32,572 bases of DNA from Chloromonas sp. AAM2 (lineage: Eukaryota; Chlorophyta; Chlorophyceae; Chlamydomonadales; Chlamydomonadaceae), in contig QAXH01005116.1 of the NCBI GenBank assembly GCA_004335635.1, forward strand, positions 1,793 through 34,364, read 5' to 3'. The position numbers were made by a program, and so were the translations under genes. The notes under the pieces were generated by a model. The model was not told the origin of the DNA and searched no databases. It worked only from the letters and a program-made list of their open reading frames with translations. This document shows positions 11,501 to 23,165 of this stretch, one piece after another; positions within the stretch are counted from its first letter, which is position 1, and each line of letters opens with the position of its first letter.

Positions 11501-14500
11501 GCAGCTTGACAATGTGCAGGTCCACACCGAGGTCGGACCACAGACGGCTGGCGTAGGCCACCCCGCTGTTGTGCAGCACGCCCCGCCGCAACCACCCGTC
11601 TTCGGGCTTGGGTTCCTCGAGGGCCCAGGCAATAATGGCCTGACAACACAACAGCAATTAAGGCAAGGATTTGCACTGACGTTTTGTGACGACCACCTAA
11701 CCCAGGCCTGGGGCATTGCCGCACCCAACGTTGCAAAGTAAGCAATTTGCAGAAAGTCTTGTGCTGACTGTGGGCAATGGCTGCAAGCAAGTGAGCTGCC
11801 AGAGCAGCCCGCTTACCGGCACATGATGCCCGCTGGTCTCTGCCTGATCCACGCATCGCACACTCTGCCACTTCCGCGTCAGGCTTGCACTTCCATGTAA
11901 AGTGGACCCCCATTGCACGCAGCGGTTACCTTTGCCCCGCGCACCTGTACCGCCGCCATTGCCCCGGCGCTGCGCCCCTCCACAGCTATGACGCGCTCCT
12001 TGTTGTCCACCAGGTGCCAGCCGGTCAGCAGCTCAAGCTGCGGGTCGATGGACTGCTCCGGGCTAAGTTTGATGGTGGAGAGCGTCTGCGGGATGGGCAG
12101 ATCAAAGCAGGATGGTAAAGGCACCAGCTGGCAGTGATGAGTGGAACCACGGGCTGGTTTCAAAGTTGCAGGGCGTGCAGCATGCCAGAAGACCAGGCCA
12201 GCGGATGGCTCTCCCGCAGAGCGACACGCCATGTCTTAAATCTGAGCCACCTCACTGTGTGTCATGAACAATAACGTTATGTTATCGTCGGCAGGCGATC
12301 ACTGCTAACAATTCAGAACCTGCTTGTACAAAAACACGATCAGACAGACAGGGTGTCCAGACAGGGTGAGAGCAGGGCAGGAAGGGGGGGAGGGGGCAGC
12401 AAAACAGCCCCGCACCTGTATAAGTCTGTTGTCCAGCTTGACTGTCTCCAGCTGCTCCAGGGCTGCGTCCAGCGCCAGCTCCACGGCCGACTGGGGCTCC
12501 TCCGCATCGCTGTCGTCAGAAGAAGCGCCTGAGTCACCGGCACCTGCTCACGAAATCAGACGGCAATACGCAACACTTGCTGTCGTGCTAGACATCTGAC
12601 AACGGCAGCAAAAGACATGGTAAGACTTTTTGGCGCAGCACAGGCAACGAACATCTGTCCAGACAGCCATCTCTGGCTCTCATGTCTGTTCCAACCGCAC
12701 TCACTGCCAAAAGCATGGAATCGCAGCTCCTTGCGGTCCTGTTGTTTGCCGCCCGTGGTGGAGTGAGGTGCCGACCACAGCACGACGCGGGGGCCACCAG
12801 CCGGCGCTCCGCCGGGCCCTGTGCCTATGGACGAGTTGCGCTCCATGCCGCGCAACTGCCTAGGCGTGGTCGGCCCTGGGCTCGCATGCCGCGGCGTTGT
12901 GGGACCGGCTCCCCCATGCCGGGGCGTGGTAGGACCCACGGACAGTGATGGCTCAAAAGTCTGCAGCATGCAAGCAGGCAAAGCAAGATGATTCCGTAAC
13001 ATGCAATATTCACAATGGACGCGGCGTCATGTTCCTGCTGTCCAAGAAGCTGCTGGTTCTCTTCTATGCCAAACCCTGGCGTTGGTTGCTGCAGGCAAAG
13101 GTACCATATAACATACCCGTTGCTGGGATAATCGAAGTCCGACGGGCTTCATCGAGTGATCGTTTGCAGTCGACGCAGTGCCCTTGCGCCGCCGTTCCTT
13201 GGCTGCGTTTGGCACGACCGAGTGTGTTGAATGTGAAGTAGTAGCACGGGGAGCGTTAGCGCCGCCCTCACTGTCACTATTGTGGGTGCGGCTGGGAGTG
13301 CTGTGGCGGCTGTTGTGCGCGCTGCTGTGGTTGCTGCCCGCTTTAGGGGGACACGCTGCCGGCTCCTCCTGGAGCACCGGTGCGGCGAGGCCAAGTGCCC
13401 ACGCATTCTGTTGCAAGCAAGCAGCAATGTAGTGGAGTCGTCGGCACATGCAGGCACGCGTCCGATGTTAAGACATGCACTGGAGACAAACCTTACACTG
13501 TACCCATGACACCCAGTAGTTGGTCAACTCCACAATCTGGTGGAATAGCCGGCACGCATTAGATATTGAGCACGCTCTGGAAGCATCCTTTGCTGCACCC
13601 CTGGCACCAAGTATCCAGACAGCTTTGGGAAAATTAACCCGTGCCGTAAAGGCTGACCTGTCGCCTGATGGTGTCCTCCAGTAGGTGGAACAGCTCGCTG
13701 TCCCGGTAGTCCATGGTGAACACGGCACGTGTGAAGACACGCTCCAGCTGGGACACGCCAACCTGAACAGACCAGGACCAAACTGGAATTTGGGTTTGTT
13801 GCCCACCTCCGAGAACGGTATTCTCACGGGCAGCAGCCGCGATTCGAAGCCATGCTGCTACCTGCCTTGCCGCTGCCTTGATACCGCACTCACGAGCAGC
13901 ATCCACAGAAGTCAGGCCAGTTCAGTCGCAGTGTACCTGCAATCTTGACTGTGCTACCTGCAGTTGATCTGGACTTGCTCAAAACAAGGATTGTGCACTT
14001 GCCATTTCTGTCAGGGGCACTGCACAGCGCACCCAGCCCTTGATGACGGCGGCGGACGCGGCGTAGTTGCCCGGCCTGCGGCCCCAGTCCAGCGAGGCGG
14101 CCCCGCGGATGGTGGTGTGGGGCGCTAGCGGCGCGGCGAAGCGCAGGGCGGTGCGGCCGCGCACCAGGTCAAGCAGCGGAATGCGTGCTATGCCGCACAC
14201 GTAGCCCTCGTCCTCCTGCTCAACCAGCAGCGATGTATGGGAATGTGCATGGACTAAGCCGGACAGATAACTATCATGGACGCTTCACAGCTTGGAGTAA
14301 ACCATCAGGCTGCGCTGCTCTCAGTGGCGACCGCGTTGCCGCCAGTGGACCTCTGTTGCACGCCCTGCTGCACTGGCCTGACTGGCATCCACATGACCGC
14401 CAACATACCAGCAAATCTCTGGTCAAGCAGCACGTTTCTTACCTGCTGTTGCGCTGCCGCTCCCTCTGCCTGCTTGATGGGGAACTCGGGTGGGTCCGGT

Positions 14501-17007
14501 ATGATGGTGCGGTCGTGCACCTCCAGCGTCAGGGGAGACTCCTTGCACCACCGGAGCACCTGCTCCAACTGCAAGCAACACATCAAGCATTTGCACATGA
14601 CTGCCTGTGCCAGAATTCTGCCATGGTTCTTCCGAGCCTCCACAGCAATGAACGGGTCCACTGATGCACTGACTGGTCGATTGACCAAGTTATTGAGTGC
14701 TGTCTCCCACCTGCTGGTCTCCCGCCAAGAGCACGAGGGGCTGGCCAAAGCCCACGGCCCGGCAGGCCAGCCCGGGACCCCGGCTGTCGCGCGGCTGCAG
14801 GGCTCGCCACTCGCTCGTACGCCCCACCTGCTCGCTGCTGACAGTACCCTGCAGCAACACAACATGCCAACAGTAGCCTGGTTGCATAGTCCAGGCTATC
14901 ACGTGTACTTTGGTCACACGCACCTTTCCTGTACATGTCCCATAGGGCCACAAGGCAACCCTGCAGCTGTATTGCTCCGATAGCATCAGCTCAGAAGCCA
15001 GGCAATCAGCTGGTATGTACGGGCTCTAGAATCGCCCTGAGTCTCACCCCTGGCGGCCATCGCACGTGCAGCCTGACGGGCTCACAGCGCGTGTCCAGCA
15101 GCCTGGACGTGGCGGGCGCATCTGGCAGTGCGTTGGCCCGCAGCGGCATCACCACCAGCGGGTTCAGGCGCGAGGCCAGGGCGGGCGTGAGGATGGCGGC
15201 GGGCTCGCCGGGAAGCATGGAGAGGTCGGGCTCCGGAGCCACGTCCTTCCCACCCTTGGCGCCTTTGGCGGGAGCCGCCTTGGAGGCTGCCTTGCCCTTG
15301 GCAGTGGCTGCAGCCGCGGCCTCCTCCTCGGGTGTTGGCTGGGGCAGGGAGAGGGCCCTGAGGGGCGGGGACGTGTTCAGGGACTCGTTAAAGCCCACTC
15401 AGGACTGCATTAGTGGCGTCAGGTTGAGAAGCTCTCCATGCTGCTTACGTGTGCTGAGTCAAGGCTGCTTGAAGTTTGTTGTTGTTGGGTTTGGGGACGG
15501 ATGAGTATCACTTGAGCCATAAAGCCTACCTGATTGTGATGCGAAGAGAGTCGCAGACGGTGCCCAGCTCTGCAGGCAGCGGCTGCAGCTTGGACGGCCA
15601 GCATGCGTCCACCTGTGTCTCGCCTACCAAGAGGCCAGCACAAGCCACTGGCAGGACGGATGTGAAGCTGACCACCTGCGGCTCAGGGGCTGCAAAACAG
15701 AAGAGAAATGCACCAAAAACACCAATAGTTTCATCTTGTCGCATTGGCATGCCTGCCAAGTGATGCCGATGTCAGTACTGATGCACTAAACTGGCGGCAA
15801 TCTGGCCCTGCTGTGCCACAGCTGCCATGACCACTTGCACAGAGCAACCGAGTGTACACAGTTGCATAAGCACCGCCAGACAGGTGCTGCTGCCATCGCC
15901 ACATTTTGCCGTTATGCCTAGGCTTCAGAAGCTGGCTGCACTGTACCTACGTGGCGGTTGGCCCTTGACTGGCTTGGGTGGTGGTTCTGCGGGCGGCTCA
16001 GTGAGAGTGACGGGCAGATTCAGCATGCCGTGCGCGTCCGCCATGGCCCGCACACACGCCTCATCCACCGTCAGCTTGAAGTGCCTCTCGCTGCACCACC
16101 AGCGGAGAACACTGACTGCAGGGGGCTGAGTGTCATCGTGCTGTGCTGGGGTGGGCTCGACAACAGCCGCTGTGACGGCAGGTGCTGCTGCCTTACCCGC
16201 TGCAGCTGCTGCCTTGCTGGTGGCAGCTGCCACGGATGCTCGGCCGGCTGCGGCCGCAGTAGGGGTGCTGCACACAGGAGCAGCAGCACAATGCGGATGT
16301 ACAGCAAATGGCACAATGCGCTGAAGGCCAGCCAGGCATGACGCACGGTCTCGATGGAACACATTCAGTGTTTAAGGTTGTGTTGCTGGCAAGGTCGACT
16401 GGCCTAGTGCGCTGTGGCATCCCTTGATGGTTCACACCTGGCCCTAGGTGGGCTGAGCTGCCCCAGCTCTGTGAGGGATGCAGGCTCCAGCACCACCTCC
16501 TGCCCTGTCCAAGGCGTGAACCTCAGTTGCAGGGAGAGCAGGTCTGGATTCACCGCTGGCGCTTGGGCTGCCGGCTGTGGCACCTCAGGCGTGCCTGCTG
16601 TAGGCTCAGGATGCGTTGATAGTCCAGGCGCTGCATTGCCAACCGCTAAGAAGGGAGAGGGTGCCGGCATGGCAGGTCGCAAATTTGCCTCAACACGCAA
16701 GCTGCCATTCCAAGTGGGCAAGGCCAGTTTGTGTAAGTCTTCAAGAAAATTGCAGGGGCAACTGTGCAGAGAAAATATCAAGCTTAAGCAGGGTGAGGGG
16801 TGACAGTATCACTCACACAAAGTGAATGTCTCGCTGCATCTTGGGACTGCTTGCCGGATCAGGTGTTCCTTGTGCCGCATGCACAACCGCAGCAGCTGCT
16901 GCAGCCCTGCAAAGGTGCCATCAATTCATCATGTCAAGCACCTGCTACTGCTCATTTGAGTGATGTGAGTCATCAGCAGTCAGTGTCAGTGCTCACTTGG
17001 CAGCCAT
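8579..17007 (-). CDS. Large multi-exon protein, candidate CFAP92-like flagellar protein (1359 aa model)
   Basis: Exons in transcript order: 17007-16997, 16906-16817, 16761-16438, 16267-15951, 15689-15530, 15357-15048, 14848-14711, 14568-14443, 14215-14003, 13762-13658, 13407-13117, 12960-12705, 12543-12416, 12085-11930, 11639-11485, 11282-11045, 10836-10718, 10340-10220, 10098-9877, 9707-9591, 9475-9302, 9026-8946, 8806-8579. They sum to 4080 nt in one frame. Visible parts: an Ala-rich N-terminus, Ala/Lys/Pro linkers (about 143-185 and 310-340), a VLRWWC...LTVDE segment (195-211), a similar VLRWC...LEVHDR segment (about 454-470) followed by a GIARIPLLDLV strand pattern, three GPTTPR repeats (about 704-730), an acidic/Ser-rich patch (about 1010-1045) and a charged C-terminal third with DPDYWKTVHMGG. 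The EVHDR...GIARIPLLDL pattern recalls CFAP92/DUF4550 proteins, but that is from memory; an unrelated ciliary protein is possible. The gene model is firmer than the name. Confidence 0.75.
13763..14002 (-). other. GC-AG intron in the CFAP92-like gene
   Basis: The exon ending at 14003 (...GAA ATG) is followed by GCAAGT. Using this GC donor keeps phase 0 into the exon starting VGVSQLERVF at 13762. The nearest GT (A|GTGCAC) would shift phase and break that exon. Confidence 0.65.
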
Positions 17008-17373
17008 TATACTAGTCCTCAGCACATTGGCGTCGCTGATTCCAAACAGGCGCCCTTTTCTATTGTCGTACAGGTTGCCGGGGAGAAATCCCAATCATGT
17101 CATGTTATCATACTCAGAGTTATCATTCTCGCCGGTGTGTAATTACAAACAGCTGCATTTCCGCACGGCAGCACGGAAAAGAGCCGGCACGTTTCAACGG
17201 GCATGCAGACGCACGTGCAGTCTGGCAATGAGTAAGAAGGTGACTAGGCCGATGCCCGAAGACAAACATTCTGCTGCCGCACCTGCAATACATATCAGTG
17301 GATTGCCGTGGCTACCAGCTTCCAAACCCTACGACCCGGACCTCGGACCCGGCAACTCAGCTAGCTGTTGAGG
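17008..17373. promoter_or_regulatory. Head-to-head promoter region, CFAP92-like (-) and coiled-coil gene (+)
   Basis: The two start codons are 366 bp apart and transcribed divergently, so one region must serve both. It contains two GTTATCAT direct repeats near 17103 and 17121, and a GTTGCC near 17072 that equals only half of an RFX-type X-box. No TATA box or full X-box is evident. Confidence 0.5.
17228..17371 (+). CDS. 47-codon upstream ORF before the coiled-coil gene
   Basis: An ATG at 17228 opens a frame that begins MSKKVTRPMPEDKH and stops at TGA 17369-17371. Two bases (GG) lie between this stop and the main ATG at 17374, in another frame. If transcribed on the same mRNA it would act as a uORF that terminates next to the main start. 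The peptide is not recognised and has no visible domain. It may be 5'UTR sequence that is open by chance. Confidence 0.3.
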   Translation: MSKKVTRPMPEDKHSAAAPAIHISGLPWLPASKPYDPDLGPGNSASC

Positions 17374-20300
17374 ATGGAGAACGAATGCACCACGCCGGCT
17401 CCAAAGGTAACCCTGCGGTTGAATTGCATCGTGGAGCATGCGTTCCTCGCTGGTCCCGAGTTAACCATCCGTTGACTTTGTGCACAGGGACCCAACCCTG
17501 TTGAATTGGACAGCACAGGCAAAGTTCCTGTCGGCACGCTTGCGGCTCGCAAAGTGGAGGCAAACAGCGCGTTGAAGCAGGTGAGCTTCTGGTTTGGGCC
17601 GGCTCAGCAGACGATTCGTCAACAGCTACAGCCAGACAGCTACGGCCTTCCTTTCAATCTGGCTGCAGATCAGCGATGGCTGCTTGAAAGCTCAACGACA
17701 GACCGGCAGCCGACGACGACAGAAGCTGCACGTCGTTCGAATTGCAAAACAGGCTGTTGCTGAGGTGGTACTGACAGTTGTCTCTGGCAAATTGCTTGCA
17801 GGCTGAGATGGAGCGCAAGTTTGGTGAGGAGTTGAGATGGCTCAAGAAGCAGGCTGATCACTACCAGTCCGAGTATGAGGCAGGCCGTACGAAGCGAAAG
17901 GATTTGGAAGCAGAGCTTGAGGCTGTCAAGGCAGATATGGCCCAGAAGCTCAAGGAAGCCCAGGCAGAGGCAGAGGTATGCAATATACAGACTGGTCAGA
18001 CCTGCACAGAAGTATATGCAGTTTCATGTCAATTCAACACCGTGTCATAGCACTGTTCACCTGCCCTGTGCACATGTGCAGGAAACTAGAACACGCGGTG
18101 GTGACCGTGGGTTGCGCACTGAGCTGGACAATGTGCGTCGTGAACTGGAAAACGTCACAGCTGAGAAGGAGACACTTCAGTCACAGCTCTCCGACAACAT
18201 TAAGGCCAACACCAAGCTCTTGTCTGAACTCAAGGAGCGGGTTGCAGCATTGACTCGTGAGAAAGAGGATCAGGAGCGCCAGCTGGAGGACATGGCACGT
18301 GGCAAGCAACAGCTAGAAATTGAATTGCAGCAGGCTCACGTGGCACAGGAGGAGGTCAAGCAGCAGGTCGAAGTTGCCATGGCTCGTGTTCATACTCTTA
18401 CAGAGGAGCTGCAGGAGAGCCAGGATGCAGGCACAAAGCTTCAGGCGGAGGTGGCTCAGTTACAAGAGGACTTGCGAGTTGCAGACGAGCGTGGTGGGGC
18501 ACGGGAGGCCTTAATTGCGGCCAGCAAGGGGGAGCTGGAAGGCGCCAAGCAGGCCACGGCTGTGGCGCAGCAGGAGGCTAAGCAGGCCAAGGCTGACAGC
18601 ACCCAGCTGAGGCAAAAGGTTCAGGAGGCCGCGCAACAGGCAGAGGCGCTCAAGGTGGGGCAGATGCAGTATGGAGCTAAAAAGTAGAGGCAAGACCCTT
18701 GTGCTGAAGAATGTAGCGATAAGAAGGTAAGGTTGCAGAATTAGCAAGGAATCTCTGCGGGCAGAATGGTGGACATGGCCAAGGCATGTTGATGAGCACC
18801 GCATGTGCACACAATTGTTGGTCAGGCCTGAGCTGTCTACGGCAAAGGGAGCAGGCTGTTGGCAAGCCGGCAACCAGGCAAGCCTCTGTGCTTGCCATGG
18901 CATGCGATGCCAGTGTGCTTAACGACACGTCAATACCTTGGCGTGTGTGTGTGCAGGAGGAGCTCACCCGCACACGCCGCCAGGCCGAGCAGCGGGAGCA
19001 GGAGGCGGCCGAGCTGCGGGCCAACGCCAACTTGGGCGGGGCAACGGCCGCAGCCCACCAGCAGGCGCTCGAGCGCACGCAGCAGGAGTACTCTGACATC
19101 AAAGGGGAATATGCACGGGTAAGAGACAGCCCACACAGGCGTGCGTGCGCACACAGTACACAAGCATGGGCACACCACCACACTGGATGCTTGTACAGCA
19201 GCATGGCCACGTGTGGGCACATGGCAGCAAGCTTGAACTAGCGGCGTTCCTCTTGCCATCATACTAACATAGCGAGTGAGCGCTTTGCAGTGCTGCAATT
19301 CAATTTTTGCCTTGACGGATGGCTGAAAGATCAATCACGCATCTGAACAAGTAGCATGTCTCGCACGGCCATGACTTGAATCAAGAAGTCTGCCCAGCGC
19401 CTCCAGAAAATACACGGACTGTCTGTGGGGTTCATGATAGCACGCATTAATACATCAGCATCTTGTGGCCTATGATCATCTGGAGTTATGCAATGGAAGT
19501 TCAATCGTAAGCTGGCGTAAGCCGGGCACTGAAATATGTGCAATTCTCATCTTCCTCTCTCACGTTGGTATCACAGCAATTGCAAAGTCGACCGTTCCAT
19601 GCCACACGTTGTCCATGCCTCATGACCTCAATGTTCAGCTTATGGGCGCTCATTCTAAACTCGGCAACAGCCTGGATCTGAGCACAATATTTTAAATGAA
19701 TCCATCACCTGTCTGCTGGGTGACCACCCTGAACCAATGGTTGTACGTGGCCAACTTCATACCACAGGACTCTGCATCAGGAACATCTCGCAGCGCCCTG
19801 GCATCATTAGGCATACCATGCACCCATCCATCCCATGCCTTCACTTGCCACTTCTCACTGAGCTTGTTCATCCAGGCAGCAATTGGCACAACCTGCATGC
19901 CTTTGACCATGTCAGCATTACCCTGATCAACGCTTACAACCATAGAGACAAAAGCATTGGACCAGCATCCTCGGCCCCTGTTTGGAAAAGCCTCAGACAT
20001 GTTGAAACACAAAGCCTGCCATGTCAAGTCATCAACGGGGCGCTTAACAATCTTGTTCCACCAGCCCAGGGCCTGCTTGCCCCATGCGTGCAGCAGGGTC
20101 ACACGATTAGCTTCATGCATCATGACAATACCCCTAGTTGACGCAGCCGCACATGCCATACACAAGAAAAGCCGTTGCAGCTGTCACACCTGGCCCTGAG
20201 ATCCCCAATCATTGCTAGCCAAGTTGGTCAGGTGGTACACTCCCCACACTGGGCACCCTGATTCTAGCACAGATGCAACCAGGACGCTAAAAAGAGAAAA

Positions 20301-20961
20301 AGAAGTGTGTGTGTGTGTGTGTGCGCGTACAGGCCGTGTACGAGATGGCCAAGGCGAAGGCAGAGCACAGCGAGATGGCGGGCAAGCTGGCCAAGGTATG
20401 AGCACGATTTGGAAGATGGCATGCTGACCGCGCCTGCCACCTGACCACAGCCATGCCCCTGCTTGACTTTTGATCAAACTTCAAGGGCCACGTCCTCTCA
20501 CGTTCACGCAGGATTGTGCGTGTACCTGTCAGGTGTGTTTGCTTGCACCGTGGCGAATGCAGGTGACCCAGCTGAAGGACAGCCTGCACCAGCGCCTGAA
20601 CGCGCTGCAGCTGGCGCACACCGAGGTGGAGCACACGGCCCGCCTGGCGCTAGACGACGTGCAGGCTGCAGCACAGGCAGACCAGGACGGCTCCGTGGCG
20701 GATGCACACTCACTCGGGGGCAACATGGCAGAGGGGCAAGCGGGGGGCAGCAACGGTGGCTCATCCAGGGCAGGGAGCGCAGGCGGCAGCGACGAGGGCG
20801 CAGTGCGTGCGGTGGCCATGGCCCGGCTGCAGCTGGAGCGCGTGCGCAAGCTGGCACGCGATGCGCTGAGTGTGGCGGTGGCGGAGCGCAGAGCCACAGG
20901 CGGGGAGCTGGAGCGGGGCAGGTCTCTCGCATCCGCCACAAGTGTGTCATCCAACGCCTGA
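17374..20961 (+). CDS. Long coiled-coil protein (498 aa model)
   Basis: Exons 17374-17406, 17488-17580, 17802-17975, 18082-18654, 18957-19118, 20333-20395 and 20563-20961 sum to 1497 nt in frame. The first 42 residues are short and polar. From about residue 43 to 400 the protein is almost continuous heptad-like E/K/Q/L sequence (for example LEAELEAVKADMAQKLKEA), typical of a long dimeric coiled coil. A Gly/Ser-rich patch (about 413-440) interrupts it before a last helical stretch. There is no enzyme motif, signal peptide or membrane segment. It shares a promoter region with the CFAP92-like gene, which makes a flagellar or basal-body role possible, but that is inference. Coiled-coil composition gives no family name. 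Confidence 0.8.
19331..20165 (-). mobile_element. Decayed LINE (non-LTR retrotransposon) C-terminal remnant inside an intron
   Basis: Antisense within the 1.2-kb intron 19119-20332 of the coiled-coil gene. A 157-codon frame (19692-20165) contains LLHAWGKQALGWWNKIV and ends at a TAA. After a frame change there is a Cys pair (CNCC) in HGQRVAWNGRLCNCCDTNVR. After a further frame change comes HIFQCPAYASLRLNF, then a stop at 19331. A Cys pair followed by H...C within HxFxCPAYxxLR is the zinc-finger-like C-terminus found in algal LINE polyproteins. At least two frame breaks and loss of the upstream reverse transcriptase show a dead 5'-truncated copy. The family is assigned by resemblance only. Confidence 0.6.
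20305..20324 (+). repeat. (GT)n microsatellite next to a 3' splice site
   Basis: About nine GT units lie just upstream of the acceptor GCGCGTACAG for the exon starting at 20333. A GT-rich tract stands where a pyrimidine tract would normally be. Confidence 0.7.
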
Positions 20962-23165
20962 TGAGCTACCTCAACGACGACTGCGCCAGTTGTGATTGCT
21001 TGTGTACACGGCAGGCTGCTTGCAGTCGTGGCCTCTGCATTCGAGTGACTGCACACACGCGTCAGCGCTGGGTCATACTCTCTTCCTGAATTGCCTGGCC
21101 CGCTGCACAGTGGCTGAGTCGTGTCTTGGATGCGTGACCGCTGCCATGTTGACACACGGATGTACTCCAACTGGCTCTTGAATGACAACATGTTCAATGG
21201 GGACTTGACGTGTCCTTGCCTGCCCCAGTACAATCTCAACTTGCTGTCAGTCAGCGCACCCAGTGAATCTTTCATTGGGGAGGGACGTTCAGTGGAATGC
21301 CTGGCTTGCCCAAGGTTTGAGGAGCAGCCGGGACTAACGAAAAACAAGCAAGCGGCCATGTTGTTCAGATATCATGGCGATTGTGTAGCGTGACTTTTGA
21401 GCACCAAATACAGGATCACTTGAACAACTGAGCTAGTGATTCATATGCGTGCTTGCACTGGAAGCTCAGCCTGTCATTGATATGCTTTGCGTTGCATGCG
21501 AGAATGGCGTCACAGTCCTGGCTCGTGGGCCTTTTGGGAAGTCGGCAAGAACTTTTGCTGGAGGCACCAGTGCTTACACAGTTTGACGTCTTAACACGAA
21601 ACTGTTATATTCTTGCCATGGCTGGTGCTGTTGGAGTTCTGAGGTTGTGGCTGCTAAGATTCATAGCTCCTGTCGTATCGACTTTCTGAATCATGCTGAT
21701 TGAACGGGTGACTGATAACTGAATTGGGCGTGTACTGTACGTAGGTGCAGGCATACATGTAGCTTGTAGTCACCAGTGCTGCACTGACGTGTGGAAGATA
21801 CCGATGATTTCACCCACAAGGGTGAGAATAACCTTAACTATTTGTGAGGTGCTGTTGATCAGCTCTCTCTCACTGCTAGGTCTTCACTTCATTCGTTGTT
21901 AAAGCGCAGTACCAACTGCACCACAGCCTTGACCACGTCTGCACCTTGATCGTCACCTTCAGTTCCCGCAACAGCTGCGTGTTACATTCAACGGTGCATG
22001 AGGAGGTTCAGGGAACTCTTTGCCTCCTGTCTCGTTCTATGGACACTACATCAGTGAGGTCCACATGCATCAAGCCTGAAAAGTCTCAATCCGAAGCAGT
22101 CATTGTCTGCAATCAGATGCGCAAAGTAAACCTTCTGAGGGATACAAAGCCTACACATCGCCTGGAAAGGCAAAGCAAGTGAATTGTTGAGCGTGCTGCA
22201 CGAGAACTGCGGCAGAAGAGAGATCGGACGAACCTAGTGATGGAAAGAATTGATGTTGCAAGGTCCTACCTGCCATCAGTCTTATCCTGCATTACAAGGC
22301 AAAAGAGAGAGAGAGTTGACTCTACTGTTCTACTCTGTCTTGCATTGACTGAGCTTAGTGCGTACGGACGCAAGCACTATCATGATGGTGTAAGGTGAAA
22401 GCATGTCTTGTAAAACTGAATAAACTCCATAAAACTATTTGAGATAAGCCAGAACCGAGTGTTTGAGCAAACTCCCCACTGCGAACGTCTAAGCAACAAC
22501 CTCACCTGAAGGCCGGGCCAGCAACCCTTCCCAAAGGTTCGGCTCACCCAGGCAACACCACAGAGCAATTGCCATGCACCACGCAAACGTAACAGCGTAT
22601 TAGAACACTAACATCATCACAAAAAGTTTTGTGTTTTGGCCACCGCAGAGACAACCAACCTCTGGTCCGAAAGGAAATGCCTCGCGTGAACGTGCTAGTG
22701 GGAGCTCTCTCTCAACTCTTGCCAAGGGTAATCTGCGCACTCACGTGCCCTGTACTGCTTGAGCTGCTGTCCAGCTGCTATTCTCGTGCATGGTTCTCTT
22801 AAACTGCACGAACCTTGCGGCCAAGAAATGCAGATTCCACTGGGGCTTGTTGCTTTTGCAGCATTAACAACACAACCTGCTGCCAAGAGCTTTGGCACCG
22901 AGCTGTGGTCAGTCGTTGCACGCAGCCTGGCTACACGATGACCATACCACCTGTCTCAATTCATCTACTGCGAAGCCACTGTCAACCCCGACGCAATCAT
23001 CACATCATCTAACGAGCGCTCTAGATTTTACCCCATTCTGCAGGCGACCGAACTCAACAGAGGAAGCGAACCAAGCGACGAACTTGAGTCTTAACGCGGT
23101 GATGGACCTCCAATGGATTAGTCCCGTCTTGGCGCCTTACGTGCGCTGCGCAGTTGGCAATGGCC
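20962..23165. other. Intergenic/3'UTR region without a supported gene
   Basis: The converging coiled-coil (+) and STPGR (-) genes leave about 2.2 kb here. Frames up to 94 codons exist on both strands but show no domain, no run of GC3-rich codons and no consistent splice sites. One has hydrophobic stretches (21453-21689, +) and is judged to be chance. Confidence 0.5.
22389..22393 (+). terminator. Candidate poly(A) signal of the coiled-coil gene
   Basis: First TGTAA downstream of the stop at 20961. It implies a very long 3'UTR (about 1.4 kb), so a non-canonical signal closer to the stop is equally possible. Confidence 0.25.

Noticed and set aside
17008..17373. RFX X-box in the divergent promoter
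   Set aside because: Only a half-site GTTGCC is present; no matching GGCAAC/GGTAAC half at 0-3 bp spacing.
20529..21359. 276-codon minus-strand ORF
   Set aside because: It is the antisense shadow of the GC-rich last exon of the coiled-coil gene extended into 3'UTR; there is no domain, and the plus-strand exon has clean splice phase.
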